Assembly: GCA_958296345.1 (NCBI GenBank)
Contig: CATQIJ010000013.1
Coordinates: 62,001-126,000 of the forward strand
DNA: 64,000 nucleotides
DNA from: an uncultured Rhizobiaceae bacterium
GTDB lineage: Bacteria > Pseudomonadota > Alphaproteobacteria > Rhizobiales > Rhizobiaceae
Direction of reading: 5' to 3'
In this document: positions 1 to 10,790 of the stretch, piece after piece
Numbering within the stretch: position 1 is the first letter of the stretch
How the letters are laid out: the number at the start of each line of letters is the position of its first letter
Translations under genes and position numbers: made by a program
Notes under the pieces: model-generated
What the model was told of the DNA's origin: nothing
Seen by the model: the letters and a program-made list of their open reading frames with translations, nothing else
Database searches by the model: none

Positions 1-8
1 CACGCGCT

Positions 9-815
9 GTGATGGGTGAAACTAATCCATTGCTAATAACAATGGTTCTTTCACTTGGCTTATTGCTTGTTAAAATTCTCGCATTTGCGGGAAGATTTGG
101 TGAATATGTAATCAAAGCAGCTGGTGTTAGCCAGGCTGCACAAGTAAGTAAACCAAAAGAGATTAACTTCAAAATGAGAAATATCTCATCAACTTTAAGG
201 CACAAAGAATGGCGCTTATTGTTACGTGACCACTGGTTATTATCGCAAACATTAATGCAAGTTCTGTACTTAATTCCACCAGCCTTCATGCTTTGGCAAA
301 ATTTTGGTCAATCAAGTTCAATTGGGGTTGTTGTTATCCCCGTGCTTGTTATGGCTACGGGACAACTTTCTGGTGGCCTTGCATGGCTTGCAATATCCGG
401 TGAAGATGCGCCTCAACTCGTACAAACGGCTCCTGTTGCAAAAGGTGCGGTCATTAGAGCTAAAACAGAAGCAGTGCTTGGTGCAATTGCAATCATAGCT
501 GCGCCAATTATTTTGCTCATGGCATTTATAGAAATTGAGATGGCACTAATTGCAGCGGTTGGCATAACCTGCGCAACCATATCAGCAACAATGATCCAAC
601 TTTGGTTTAGAAGCCAAGCAAAGCGTTCTAACTTCCGCCGCAGACAGACTTCCTCAAAAGTTGCTACTCTATCTGAAGCATTCTCATCTATCATGTGGGC
701 AGGTAGTGCAGCCCTTGTTGCAGGTGGTTTATGGTACTTTGCTGCTGCTACTGTGGTGCTTGCACTTGGAGTTCTGTGGATAGCTAGAAGTTTCCGTCCT
801 ATTCAGGAAATTTGA
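9..815 (+). CDS. multi-pass membrane protein, probably an export/permease-type protein (possibly the C-terminal part of a longer gene)
   Basis: 268 aa ORF with many hydrophobic segments; starts at the window edge so the N-terminus may be cut. Confidence 0.5.
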   Translation: MMGETNPLLITMVLSLGLLLVKILAFAGRFGEYVIKAAGVSQAAQVSKPKEINFKMRNISSTLRHKEWRLLLRDHWLLSQTLMQVLYLIPPAFMLWQNFGQSSSIGVVVIPVLVMATGQLSGGLAWLAISGEDAPQLVQTAPVAKGAVIRAKTEAVLGAIAIIAAPIILLMAFIEIEMALIAAVGITCATISATMIQLWFRSQAKRSNFRRRQTSSKVATLSEAFSSIMWAGSAALVAGGLWYFAAATVVLALGVLWIARSFRPIQEI

Positions 816-853
816 TTGCATACGTTTGACGCAGTTTTTGCTAAAAGAATTGT

Positions 854-2356
854 ATGAACGAACCTAAAAACTATTCTGACACTGGAAATGCAAAGTCTAA
901 TCAGACTGAATATACAGTCACTGAAATTTCTTCATCTTTAAAAAAGACAGTTGAAGAACGGTTTGGCTATGTGCGAATTCGTGGCGAGATAACAGGTTTT
1001 CGTGGTGCACATTCATCGGGGCATTGCTATTTTGCACTCAAAGATGACCGAGCTAGGATTGAAGCGGTTATCTGGAAGGGGGTAGCTAACAAACTTAAGC
1101 ATTTCCCTGAAGAAGGTCTTGAAGTCATTGCATCAGGAAAGCTTACAACATATCCAGGCTCTTCTAAATATCAGGTTGTAATTGATAATCTAGAACCAGC
1201 AGGTGCTGGTGCACTGATGGCCTTATTACAAGAGCGAAAAGCTAAACTGGAAGCTGAAGGTCTATTTGCTCCTGAGCGCAAACAGCTATTACCGTATATG
1301 CCAAAAACTATTGGTGTAATTACTTCGCCTACTGGTGCCGTTATACGTGATGTCCTTCACCGTATCTCTGATCGATTCCCATTGCATGTGATTGTTTGGC
1401 CTGTTCGTGTGCAAGGTGAGACAACGGGTGTTGAAGTAAGCAATGCGATTAATGGTTTTAATACCATGAAAAACAAACCAGATCTTATTATTGTAGCGCG
1501 TGGTGGTGGCTCTGTTGAGGATCTTTGGGGGTTTAACGATGAAATCGTTATTCGTGCTGCTGCCAATTCTGATATTCCACTTATCTCAGCCGTTGGTCAT
1601 GAAACTGACTGGACATTACTTGATCTTGCAGCCGATGTTCGAGCTCCAACTCCAACAGGAGCGGCCGAACTTGCTATCCCTGTAAAAGCCGAACTCGATG
1701 CAACGGTTGCTAGCTATAAAGCACGGCTACAATCTGCCTTATCAAGACAATTAGAAAAAGCCCGCAGCAACCTACTTGCAGCAACACGGGGCCTTGCTTC
1801 TCCTGATATGTTGCTTGCAATGCCAAGGCGCAGATTGGATGAGGCGACTGGTAGGCTTGGACGCGGTCTTGATATGGCAACAAGACGCAAACGCACAAGT
1901 TATGAAAGTGTTTCAGGCAGGCTTTCTCATCGCGGATTATCAGCATCTATTGCAAGAAATCATGACCGTCTTGATGCATTAGGGCGAAGAGCAAATGCTG
2001 CACATCTAAATAAAGTTCAAACGACTAGTAGACTTGTTTCAGAACTAACGCGCCGCAATTTTAATGCATTTGAAAACCAGGTTACTCGAACTAAAGCACG
2101 CTATGACCAAGCTAATCGCTTGCTTGGAAGTCTTTCTTATAAAAGCATTTTAGAGCGCGGCTATGCCGTTGTGCGCAACGCAAAAAATACACCAATTGCC
2201 TCAACGGAAAAAATTAAAGCTGGTGACGCATTTAGTGTCGAGCTAAAAGACGGGCGTATTTCTGGGGTTGCAGCAGGTGGTGATTTAAAACCATCAACAC
2301 CAAACAAACTTATTAAATCACCAACGGATCCATCTTCACAAGGCGATCTTTTTTAA
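854..2356 (+). CDS. xseA: exodeoxyribonuclease VII large subunit
   Basis: Intact 500 aa ORF; OB-fold N-terminus (YTVTEISSSLKKTVEERFGYVRIRGEITGFRGAHSSGHCYFALKDD) and IARGGGSVEDLWGFNDE motif typical of XseA. Confidence 0.95.
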   Translation: MNEPKNYSDTGNAKSNQTEYTVTEISSSLKKTVEERFGYVRIRGEITGFRGAHSSGHCYFALKDDRARIEAVIWKGVANKLKHFPEEGLEVIASGKLTTYPGSSKYQVVIDNLEPAGAGALMALLQERKAKLEAEGLFAPERKQLLPYMPKTIGVITSPTGAVIRDVLHRISDRFPLHVIVWPVRVQGETTGVEVSNAINGFNTMKNKPDLIIVARGGGSVEDLWGFNDEIVIRAAANSDIPLISAVGHETDWTLLDLAADVRAPTPTGAAELAIPVKAELDATVASYKARLQSALSRQLEKARSNLLAATRGLASPDMLLAMPRRRLDEATGRLGRGLDMATRRKRTSYESVSGRLSHRGLSASIARNHDRLDALGRRANAAHLNKVQTTSRLVSELTRRNFNAFENQVTRTKARYDQANRLLGSLSYKSILERGYAVVRNAKNTPIASTEKIKAGDAFSVELKDGRISGVAAGGDLKPSTPNKLIKSPTDPSSQGDLF

Positions 2357-2358
2357 GA

Positions 2359-3693
2359 TTACTCTTCTGTAAATGCACCGCGAAAGCTATCTGTAATTGG
2401 TTTCACCAAATACTCAACGAAAGTTCTATCACCTGTCTTGATAAATGCGTCTACTGGCATACCTGCATAAATTTTTTCAGCATCAAAACCTTCTGGAAGA
2501 TTATCTGTGAGTTTCAAGCGTGCATCAAAATACACTTCTTGTGTTGCTTGATCGACCAAGCGATCAGCTGAAATATATTGAACAGTTGCTGGTACTTCTG
2601 GGGTCGTACGCGCATTCAAAGCAGAGAACCGAATGCTCGCCTCTTGGCCTATTGTGACTATATCAATATCAATAGGCGAAACACGAGCCGAGATAATCAG
2701 ATCATTTGAAGTTGGTAAAAGCTCTAAAACTGTTTCACCGGGACGAATGATGCTGCCAATGGTATTTTTTTCGATTTTTACAATAACACCATCTACCGGT
2801 GCGCGAATAACCATACGCTGCAAAATATCTGCACGCGAAGTTAGCTGTTCATCAAGATCATCGATTTGCGTGCGAAGTTCATTAATTTGGCTGGAAGCTT
2901 CTGAACGACGGGTTGCACGGATAGTTTCCTGACGCACTCGCACTTCTGAAATTGATTTTTTTCGCTGGCCTATTCTAGCCGTTAAGGCACCAATTGCACC
3001 TTGAGTATCCGCTTCTTCGCGCAGCAACGCGTTGTATTGATTTTTAGGAGTTAGCCCTCGATCAAGTAAAGTTTTCTTAGATTTAATTTCATCTTTTAAG
3101 ACCGCAAGCTTGGTATTTTCTGCGGTTATCTGCAGTTCGATGCCAGACATTTCTTGTTCAATTGCACTTACCTGCTCATCAAGCACGCTTAACTCAGACT
3201 TATGTTGAATGAGGCGTGAATCAAATTCGGCTTTTTGTAACTCTAAAGATTGAGATTCTTTATTTTTATTTGCTCGTTCTAATAGCGCATCAGGAAACTG
3301 AATATTATCTGCTCCAGTCATTTCCGAGGTCATACGAGCAAGATTTGCTGAAAGCGAAACCAAAGATTTTTCCACGCGGTTACGGTTTGATGCCGCTTGT
3401 GTTTGATCAAGATAAACCAGTGCGTCACCTTGCTTTACAGACGCACCATTGCGCGTAGAAATTTCTGAGATTATACCGCCTTCTAAGTGATCAATACTTT
3501 GATTTTGACCGCTGGCGATCACCACACCGGGAGCAATAGCTGCACCTGCGATAGGCGCTCGAATGGCCCAGTAACCAAAACCTGTCAAGAATACCCCAAT
3601 TACCAAAAGACCCATTATTAATGGCTTTTTTATGCTTGTTGGAACTCTCTCACGCCAATCATTTTGAGTGATCATGTTTGATATATTTTCCAT
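2359..3693 (-). CDS. HlyD family type I secretion periplasmic adaptor subunit
   Basis: 444 aa, single N-terminal TM, GGIISEI/coiled-coil/RAPVDGVIV barrel-sandwich motifs, adjacent to T1SS ABC gene. Confidence 0.9.
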   Translation of the reverse strand: MENISNMITQNDWRERVPTSIKKPLIMGLLVIGVFLTGFGYWAIRAPIAGAAIAPGVVIASGQNQSIDHLEGGIISEISTRNGASVKQGDALVYLDQTQAASNRNRVEKSLVSLSANLARMTSEMTGADNIQFPDALLERANKNKESQSLELQKAEFDSRLIQHKSELSVLDEQVSAIEQEMSGIELQITAENTKLAVLKDEIKSKKTLLDRGLTPKNQYNALLREEADTQGAIGALTARIGQRKKSISEVRVRQETIRATRRSEASSQINELRTQIDDLDEQLTSRADILQRMVIRAPVDGVIVKIEKNTIGSIIRPGETVLELLPTSNDLIISARVSPIDIDIVTIGQEASIRFSALNARTTPEVPATVQYISADRLVDQATQEVYFDARLKLTDNLPEGFDAEKIYAGMPVDAFIKTGDRTFVEYLVKPITDSFRGAFTEE

Positions 3694-3696
3694 ATC

Positions 3697-5427
3697 TTAT
3701 TTCTCACCCTTTTCTGTTGCTTTTTGATCTATTGCTTGCTGGCGTTGTTGAGCTGCTTTTTGCGCACGCTCTTTCGTAATTTTAATAACCTCTTCACTTG
3801 GTCCGTAATCAACAATCTGCCCGTCATTCATACGCATAATATTATCAACGACTTTTATCACACTGTCGCGCTGAGTTACCAAAAACACTGTAATATTATT
3901 TTTTTTGGCTTCCAATAAAGAACGTAGCAGAGCATTTTCACCCATTCGATCAAGGCTTGAATTAGGCTCATCCAAAACCAAAATTTTGGGGTCTCCAAAG
4001 AAAGCTCGAGCTAAACCAATGCGTTGTTTTTCACCGCCAGAAACAGATACTCCACCTGGACCAATAGGGGTGTCATAGCCATATGGCATTTTTTTGATGA
4101 GGTCTTCTACATGTGCCATTTCAGCAGCACGTCTAATATCTTCATCTTTTGCATCAGGTTTAAAACGCGCAATATTTTGAGCAATTGTACCTGGAAGAAG
4201 TTCTACATCTTGTGCAAGATAACCAACGTGTTGTCCTAATATTTGAGGATCCCAATTTATGATATTATTACCATCAATTCGAACATCACCTGCAAAGGGT
4301 TTAAATGCACCAATAATAATACGAGCAAGTGTGGATTTACCCGAACCTGAAGGCCCAATTACTGCAACAGACTGACCTGCTGGAAGCTTAAACGATACGC
4401 GGTTGAGGATTGGTGGTTTCTTACGGTCAACTGGATTTGGTTGCAAAACTCCTTCAACCGCAAGCTCCCCAATTGGTGTCGCAACTTCTGTGTAGTTTTC
4501 CCTGTGTTCAGTGCTTGATACGAAGTCTTTGACTTTATCCCAAGACCGCTTACCAGCGCTTAGTTGAGGCCAAGAATTAATGACCATATCAATTGGCTGC
4601 AATGCACGGCCTGATATAATTGATGAAGCAAAAATCATACCTGCTGTCATTTCACCTTGTTGAACAAGATAAGCACCATAGCCCAACATTGCGGCTTGAA
4701 TACCAAAGCGTATTGTGCGGGATATTCCCCCAAAAAAAGAAATTCGATTTGCTGATTTATCAGCTGCGATTAAAGAATTTGCATTCCAGTTACCCCAACT
4801 AGCGACAACATCTTTCATCATGCCCATGGCGATGATGCTATCAGAGTTACGAGCAAAAAATTCGGACTGCTGGTAAGCAATTACATTTGCTTGGGATTGC
4901 TCACCAGAGGATTTTTCTGTGAATTTTAAATTTATAATTGCAACGATCATTAAAAGAAACCGCGCCAATGACTGTTAGCCAGAATAAAGAAGGGTGGACG
5001 AGATAAAGACACGCAATGAAAATCAATGAGAATGGAAAATCTATTACGCCAAATAATATCTTTGATGAGATAATATTTCTAACAGCTTGCAAGTTTCTTA
5101 ATGGCTGGACGTCACCATTTGTTTTATGGCCTTCAGTGATAACACGTTCCAAGACATCATTTGCAAGTACGGCATCTAACTTTGCCGCTGCCCTCGTTGC
5201 AAGAATTGGCGAACCATTTCAGTTAGCCCGAGTATGACGAGAGCAAATGCGGCAAGAATTGATAAGAAAATTAGTGTATTACTAGACTGGGATGGCAGAA
5301 CCCGATCATAAATTTGAAGCATATAAAGTGGTATTGTAAGCTGCAATAAATTTGCAAAAAATGAGAAGAACGCAATGATGATCATTGTTCCTCTAAACCC
5401 GCGTGTTGCCTTCGCAAGATTCTGCAT
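3697..5427 (-). CDS. type I secretion system permease/ATPase (PrsD/HasD-like), frame-disrupted as given
   Basis: Three consecutive minus-strand ORFs (5427..5176, 5152..4901, 4968..3697) together give one ABC exporter; Walker A GPSGSGKST, signature VSGGEKQRIGLARA, Walker B ILVLDEP. Breaks near 5206-5207 and near 4951-4964. Confidence 0.85.
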
Positions 5428-5545
5428 TTTCTTAAGTCCCTTTTATCGCTATATCCGATGAGTGCTGCGCACCTATTCCCCAAATAGACTTTTATCTTAG
5501 AAAGCTTAATTCAGACTTACGAAATAACCTAAGTAAGAAAATAAA

Positions 5546-5571
5546 AAACCCCAGATTTTCATCCAGGGTTT
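5546..5571 (-). terminator. rho-independent terminator downstream of mscL
   Basis: On minus strand AAACCCTGGA-TGAAAA-TCTGGGGTTT (10-bp stem with wobbles) followed by a T run. Confidence 0.7.
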
Positions 5572-5593
5572 TAAAGTTGTATTATTAGAAAAA

Positions 5594-6005
5594 TTACTTT
5601 TTCTTTAGAAGGTCACGAATTTCTGAAAGAAGAACTTCTTGTGCTGGCGGAGCAGCTGGGGCTTCTTCTTCAGCCGGCTTTTCAAGGCTTTTAACAAATT
5701 TAACCATCATGAAAATTACGAAACCGATGATTACGAAGTTGATGAGTGTTGTTAGGAATGAACCATATGCAAGTACTGCACCTTGTTCTTTTGCAGCTTC
5801 AAGTGAAGTAGCTGTTACACCATCACCAAGTGCGATGAAGTAGTTTGAGAAGTCTAGACCGCCAAATACCCAACCGACGATTGGCATAATAATGTCACCA
5901 ACTAGTGATGCAGTGATCAAAGCAAACGCACCAGCGATAATAACAGCAACAGCCAAAATCCATGACGTTGCCTTTCATAATAAAGTCTTTAAATTCGTTA
6001 ATCAT
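5594..6005 (-). CDS. mscL: large-conductance mechanosensitive channel MscL, frame-disrupted near the N-terminus as given
   Basis: ORF 5956..5594 encodes [32 protein letters not shown]; upstream [16 protein letters not shown] is in another frame; dropping one base of the 4-base run at 5955-5958 restores [23 protein letters not shown]. Confidence 0.92.
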
Positions 6006-6243
6006 TTTGTTTTCCCCTATAGATAATTAAAGACACCATAATTGATGCCGTAACGTACTTACGCAATTTAAACCCACTTAGTAAGGGCTAAATTCGCAAA
6101 AACAAAGAAAAAAGTCTCATTTTTTAATTATTTACAAGCTTACGTTAGGGAAAATGTAAATTTGACAAAAGATTGCAGAATGTACTGATATCAATGTAAG
6201 TATACTAGATAATACAGTCGATTATTTTGAGGGGTTCTTAAGC

Positions 6244-9200
6244 ATGATCCAACCCTGGATCACTTTACTAGTTGCGATTTTCTACGTGCTACTTTTGTTC
6301 GTTGTCGCAAGTTATGGCGACCGTAAAATAGTTGGCATGAAAACACTCGTAGCAAGCCTAATATCTATGCATTTAGTTTGGCTATTTATTGTACCACATG
6401 GACGTTCTTTGGCTCGGTTGGTTTAGCTGCGACTAGCGGCATTAATTTCTTAGCGATTTATGTTGGGCCCATACTTGTAGTAACGCTTGGCTTCCCTCTT
6501 ATGCGCAGAGTTATTAAACTCTCCAAAGAAGAGCGCATTACTTCTGTCGCCGATTTTCTTGGCTCACGTTATGGCAAGAATATCAAAGTTGCTGGTGTTG
6601 CCGCGATCATCGCCGTTATCGGTACGATCCCCTATATCGCCCTTCAACTGAAAGCAATTTCCGGGTCAGTTGATACACTCTTGGTCAGTTTTGATAATGG
6701 CTTTCCGTCTGGCTCCCCTCCTTTTGGCGATATTTCTATTTTTGTTGCCATTGCTCTTGCTCTCTTTGCAATTCTTTTTGGTACGCGCCATGCCGATGCT
6801 ACAGAACACCAGCACGGATTAATGCTGGCTGTTGCCATGGAATCAGTTATTAAGCTGATCGCATTTTTATGTATTGGGGTTTTTGTAACCTGGTTTATGT
6901 TCAATGGTATTCAAGATTTATTTTCTCAAGCAACTCAAGATATAAATATCCAAAAGATAATTACAAAGGGTTTTGATTTTGGTAACTTTTTGATTTTGAC
7001 CTTCTTGAGCTTAAGTGTATTTCTCTTATTACCTCGCCAGTTTCATGTTGCTGTGGTTGAAAACAATTCAATCAAAGAACTAGAAAGAGCAAGGTGGTTA
7101 TTTCCGCTATATTTGGTAGCAATCAACCTATTTGTTATTCCAATTGCTGTTGCGGGCACACTCCAGTTTGGTGTTGCAGCCAGTGCTGATGACTATGTTC
7201 TTTTATTACCTTTACTTGAAGAGCAACGCGTTCTGGGATTGATTGTGTTTATTGGTGGATTGTCTGCTGTACAGCCATGGTGATTGTAGCAGCTGTTGCA
7301 CTTGCCATAATGATTTCAAATGATTTGGTGCTGCCACTTATATTGCGCTCTCGTGCGAAACTTGGGCAATCTGAACCAGAAAATATGGAACGCAATATTC
7401 TTAATATTCGCCGCACATCAATTTTCGCCGTTCTATTTCTAGCTTTCATTTATTATAAAGCTGCTGATAATTCAGCTGCTCTTGCTTCTATTGGACTTGT
7501 ATCTTTTGCGGCAATTGCACAATTAGCACCGGCTTTTTTCGGAGGGTTGTTTTGGAAAGGCGCTAATGCGCGTGGTGCAATGTTTGGTATGACTACGGGC
7601 TTTTTTGTCTGGGCATATTGTTTATTACTCCCGACGCTTCTTTCGGCTGATAATTCATTTGTCACCAGTGGTATTTTTGATATTGAATTTCTGAAACCAG
7701 AAGCGCTTTTTGGTAGCTCCTTGAGCCCTATTGCAAATGGCGTAATTTGGAGTTTATTCTTTAATTCAATTGCTTTTGTCATTGGTTCATATAGCCGAGA
7801 AGTAGACCCTCAAGAACGTATACAAGCTTCACTCTTTGTAACATATCAAGCACCCGTTGCACGATACACAAATATTGGAAAATCGACTGTTCGCGTTAGC
7901 CAACTTAAAGAAACTATAGCACGCTATATCGGTAAGAAACTTGCCGAACGCTCGTTTGAAGCCTATTGGGAAAGTAAAGGTTTAAAACCTGATGATGATG
8001 AGAATGTTGATAATAACATTTTGAGGTTTTCAGACAATTACTTGCTAGTGCTATTGGAGCGTCCTCATCAAGGCTGGTTCATACGCTTTTGTTAAAACGC
8101 TATGATGAAAGTAGCTCAACGAATATCGAGCTTTTGGATGAAGCATCGCGTGCATTACAATTTAACCGAGACGTTTTACAAACTGCGCTTGACCAACTTG
8201 AACAAGGTATCACTGTTTTTGATGGCAATTTTCGACTGGCCTCTTGGAACAAGCAATTTCGGAATATCTTAAACTTACCTTCAAAAATGGGACAAGCTGG
8301 CCTCCCTTTTTCTGAAGTTGTTCGTGAAATTGCACACCGAAACGAATTAGATAAATTTGATGCAGATGGTGAGAAGCTAGGAGAAAAACTCATAAATCAA
8401 TCTGATTCTTGGCAGCTTGAGCTACCTAACACCAAAGAGGTACTTGAAATCAGCACTAGCCCGATGCCTGAGGGCGGTATTGTTGTTACATGGAATAACA
8501 TCACACAAAGGGTAAAAGCGGACGAGGCATTAAAAGAAGCTAATGAAACTCTAGAAGGCCGCGTAGAAGAGCGAACACGCGAACTCGAACAAGCAAAATT
8601 GTTTGCCGACCAAGCTAACGCAAGTAAAACTAAGTTTCTTGCCGCAGCAGGGCACGACATTCTTCAACCCTTAAATGCAGCAAGATTGTATTCTGCAACC
8701 TTTATGGAAAGGATGAATGCTACCAAAAATACAGAACTTGCTGACAACATCAGTAAGTCGCTGGACTCTGTTGAAGAAATTCTTGGGTCCATACTAGCCA
8801 TCTCTCGCTTGGATACAGCTAATCCTGAAATTAGTTTGAGTGAATTTCCTTTAGACAATATCACCAAGCAATTACAGATTGAATTTGAACCTATTGCAGA
8901 ATCTGAAGGCCTCAAACTTAAGTTTGTCCACTCATCAATTTGGGTTTATTCAGACCGTGCGTTATTACGAAGATTGCTACAAAACCTCATTTCCAATGCA
9001 TTGAAGTTTACTGAAACTGGCACCGTATTGGTGGGCAGTAAACATTATGGAGACCAAGTTTCATTAGAGGTTTTTGATACGGGCATTGGCATTCACGAAG
9101 AAGAAAAAGAACAAATCTTTGGTGAATTTATGCGGCTTAATAATATGCCAAATAAAGTCCCTGGCCTTGGTCTTGGCTTATCAATCGTTGAGCGTATTTC

Positions 9201-9726
9201 CAAGCTCTTAGGATTAAATGTTGAACTCGATTCAACCCCTCAAAAAGGTACGCATTTCAAAGTATTGCTGGAACGAGCAAAAGCTAAAGTTATTACAAAG
9301 AAAGTCCAAGTAACGCCACGCAAACGTAAACTGGGCCAATTAACTGGAACCACCGTGCTTTGTATAGATAATGAAGTCACCATTTTAAAAGGCATGTCAG
9401 CCCTGCTTGAAGAATGGGGATGCGTTGTTTCCACTGCTCAAGGTTTAAATGAGGCCATCAAACATATTAATGGTAATCTTGGTCTACCAGATTTAATTCT
9501 TGCTGATTACCATCTTGAAGATACAACCGGTATTGAGGTTTATCAAAGCTTGATAGAAACAATTGGAAAACCATTACCAGGTGTTCTTATTACCGCTGAT
9601 AGAAGTGAAGAAGTGAAGCTATTAGCTGAAAATGCAGGTCTTAGCTTATTGAGCAAACCAGTTAAACCTGCAGCACTAAGAGCTCTTGTTTCTCAAAATA
9701 AAAAAAGACCAATAGCAGCTGAATGA
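6244..9726 (+). CDS. hybrid sensor histidine kinase with N-terminal sodium/solute symporter (SLC5/PutP-like) domain, PAS, HisKA/HATPase and C-terminal receiver; CrbS-like; frame-disrupted as given
   Basis: Four overlapping ORFs (6244..6426, 6378..7283, 7277..8095, 8089..9726) give one continuous protein: SSS transmembrane region, PAS (LEQGITVFDGNFRLASWNKQFRNIL), H-box AAAGHDILQPLNAARLY, GLGLGLSIV, REC DLILADYHL. Confidence 0.85.
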
Positions 9727-9733
9727 ATGTGAC

Positions 9734-10402
9734 TTACGTGATGCTTGGTGGCTGATTTGCAGCTATTTTGTTCATCATGATAACTGCTTGAGTTCGACTA
9801 TCAACATTAAGCTTTAATAAAACAGCGGAAACATGTGCCTTTACGGTTGCTTCTGATACCGTCAGTTCATAGGCAATTTGTTTATTAAGTAAGCCTTCAG
9901 CCAACATTGACAATACTCGGGTTTGTTGTGGTGTTAGCGACTGAATTTTTGCTAACAGTTCACTTGAAGCATCGTCCATGTCTGCTTCAGGATCAACATT
10001 TGGCGGGGTCCATACTTCACCAATTTGTACGGATTTAATACCCTCAACAATATATTCTGCACCTGAAGATTTTGGAATGAAGCCAGATGCGCCAAGCTCA
10101 ATACATTTCCTAATCGTAATAGGGTCTTCCGTAGCAGAAACAACAATTACAGGTATTTCTTGAAATTCAGATCTGATGGATAGCAAACCAGAGAACCCTG
10201 TTGTGCCTGGCATACTTAAATCCAATAGAACAAGTTCAACTGATTCAGTTTCTCTTAATTGTTGATGTAAATCTTCAAGATTACCCGCAAGACAAAACCT
10301 GCAATTAGGCATTAAACCTTCAATAGCAAGTTTAATAGCATCTCTAAAAAGAGGGTGATCATCTGCAATTATAACAACTGGTAGCAAAGTAGCGTCCTCC
10401 AA
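9734..10402 (-). CDS. LuxR/NarL family response regulator (CrbR-like)
   Basis: VVIIADDHPLFRDA ... VLLDLSMPG receiver plus C-terminal LTPQQTRVLSMLAEGLLNKQIAYELTVSEATVKAHV HTH; the start in the ORF track (10465) is probably too far upstream. Confidence 0.88.
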   Translation of the reverse strand: MEDATLLPVVIIADDHPLFRDAIKLAIEGLMPNCRFCLAGNLEDLHQQLRETESVELVLLDLSMPGTTGFSGLLSIRSEFQEIPVIVVSATEDPITIRKCIELGASGFIPKSSGAEYIVEGIKSVQIGEVWTPPNVDPEADMDDASSELLAKIQSLTPQQTRVLSMLAEGLLNKQIAYELTVSEATVKAHVSAVLLKLNVDSRTQAVIMMNKIAANQPPSIT

Positions 10403-10517
10403 AACACAAGCCTTATAATATAGGATAATTTTAATAACGCAAATCATATGATTACAAAGGCTCAAGCTTTATGTTAAAAAACCTTGACCTTAAGAATAAA
10501 TAAGAGCTTGCCCCTAA

Positions 10518-10787
10518 ATGATTTTTTATAAGTTACGGACAAAATTAAGAGCTAATTCAATCAAACCAAGTAATCTTGCCTGGATAACTATTATTGTTTT
10601 GATTGTTTTAGCTTGGCCGCTACCTATGTTTTTTAACAACTCACAACTGCAGTTATTTGATATCCCCTTTATGTACTTCTATATTATTTTGATTGGTCCC
10701 GCTCTTATACTTTTTGTTACAAGTTGGGCTTCTAAATTCGCTGATAATCTGGACAGACGACAGCTAGAAACAGAAAACGACTCATAG
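10518..10787 (+). CDS. DUF4212-like small membrane subunit of sodium/solute symporter
   Basis: 89 aa, two TM helices, directly upstream of a sodium/solute symporter as expected for this family. Confidence 0.7.
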   Translation: MIFYKLRTKLRANSIKPSNLAWITIIVLIVLAWPLPMFFNNSQLQLFDIPFMYFYIILIGPALILFVTSWASKFADNLDRRQLETENDS

Positions 10788-10790
10788 AAA

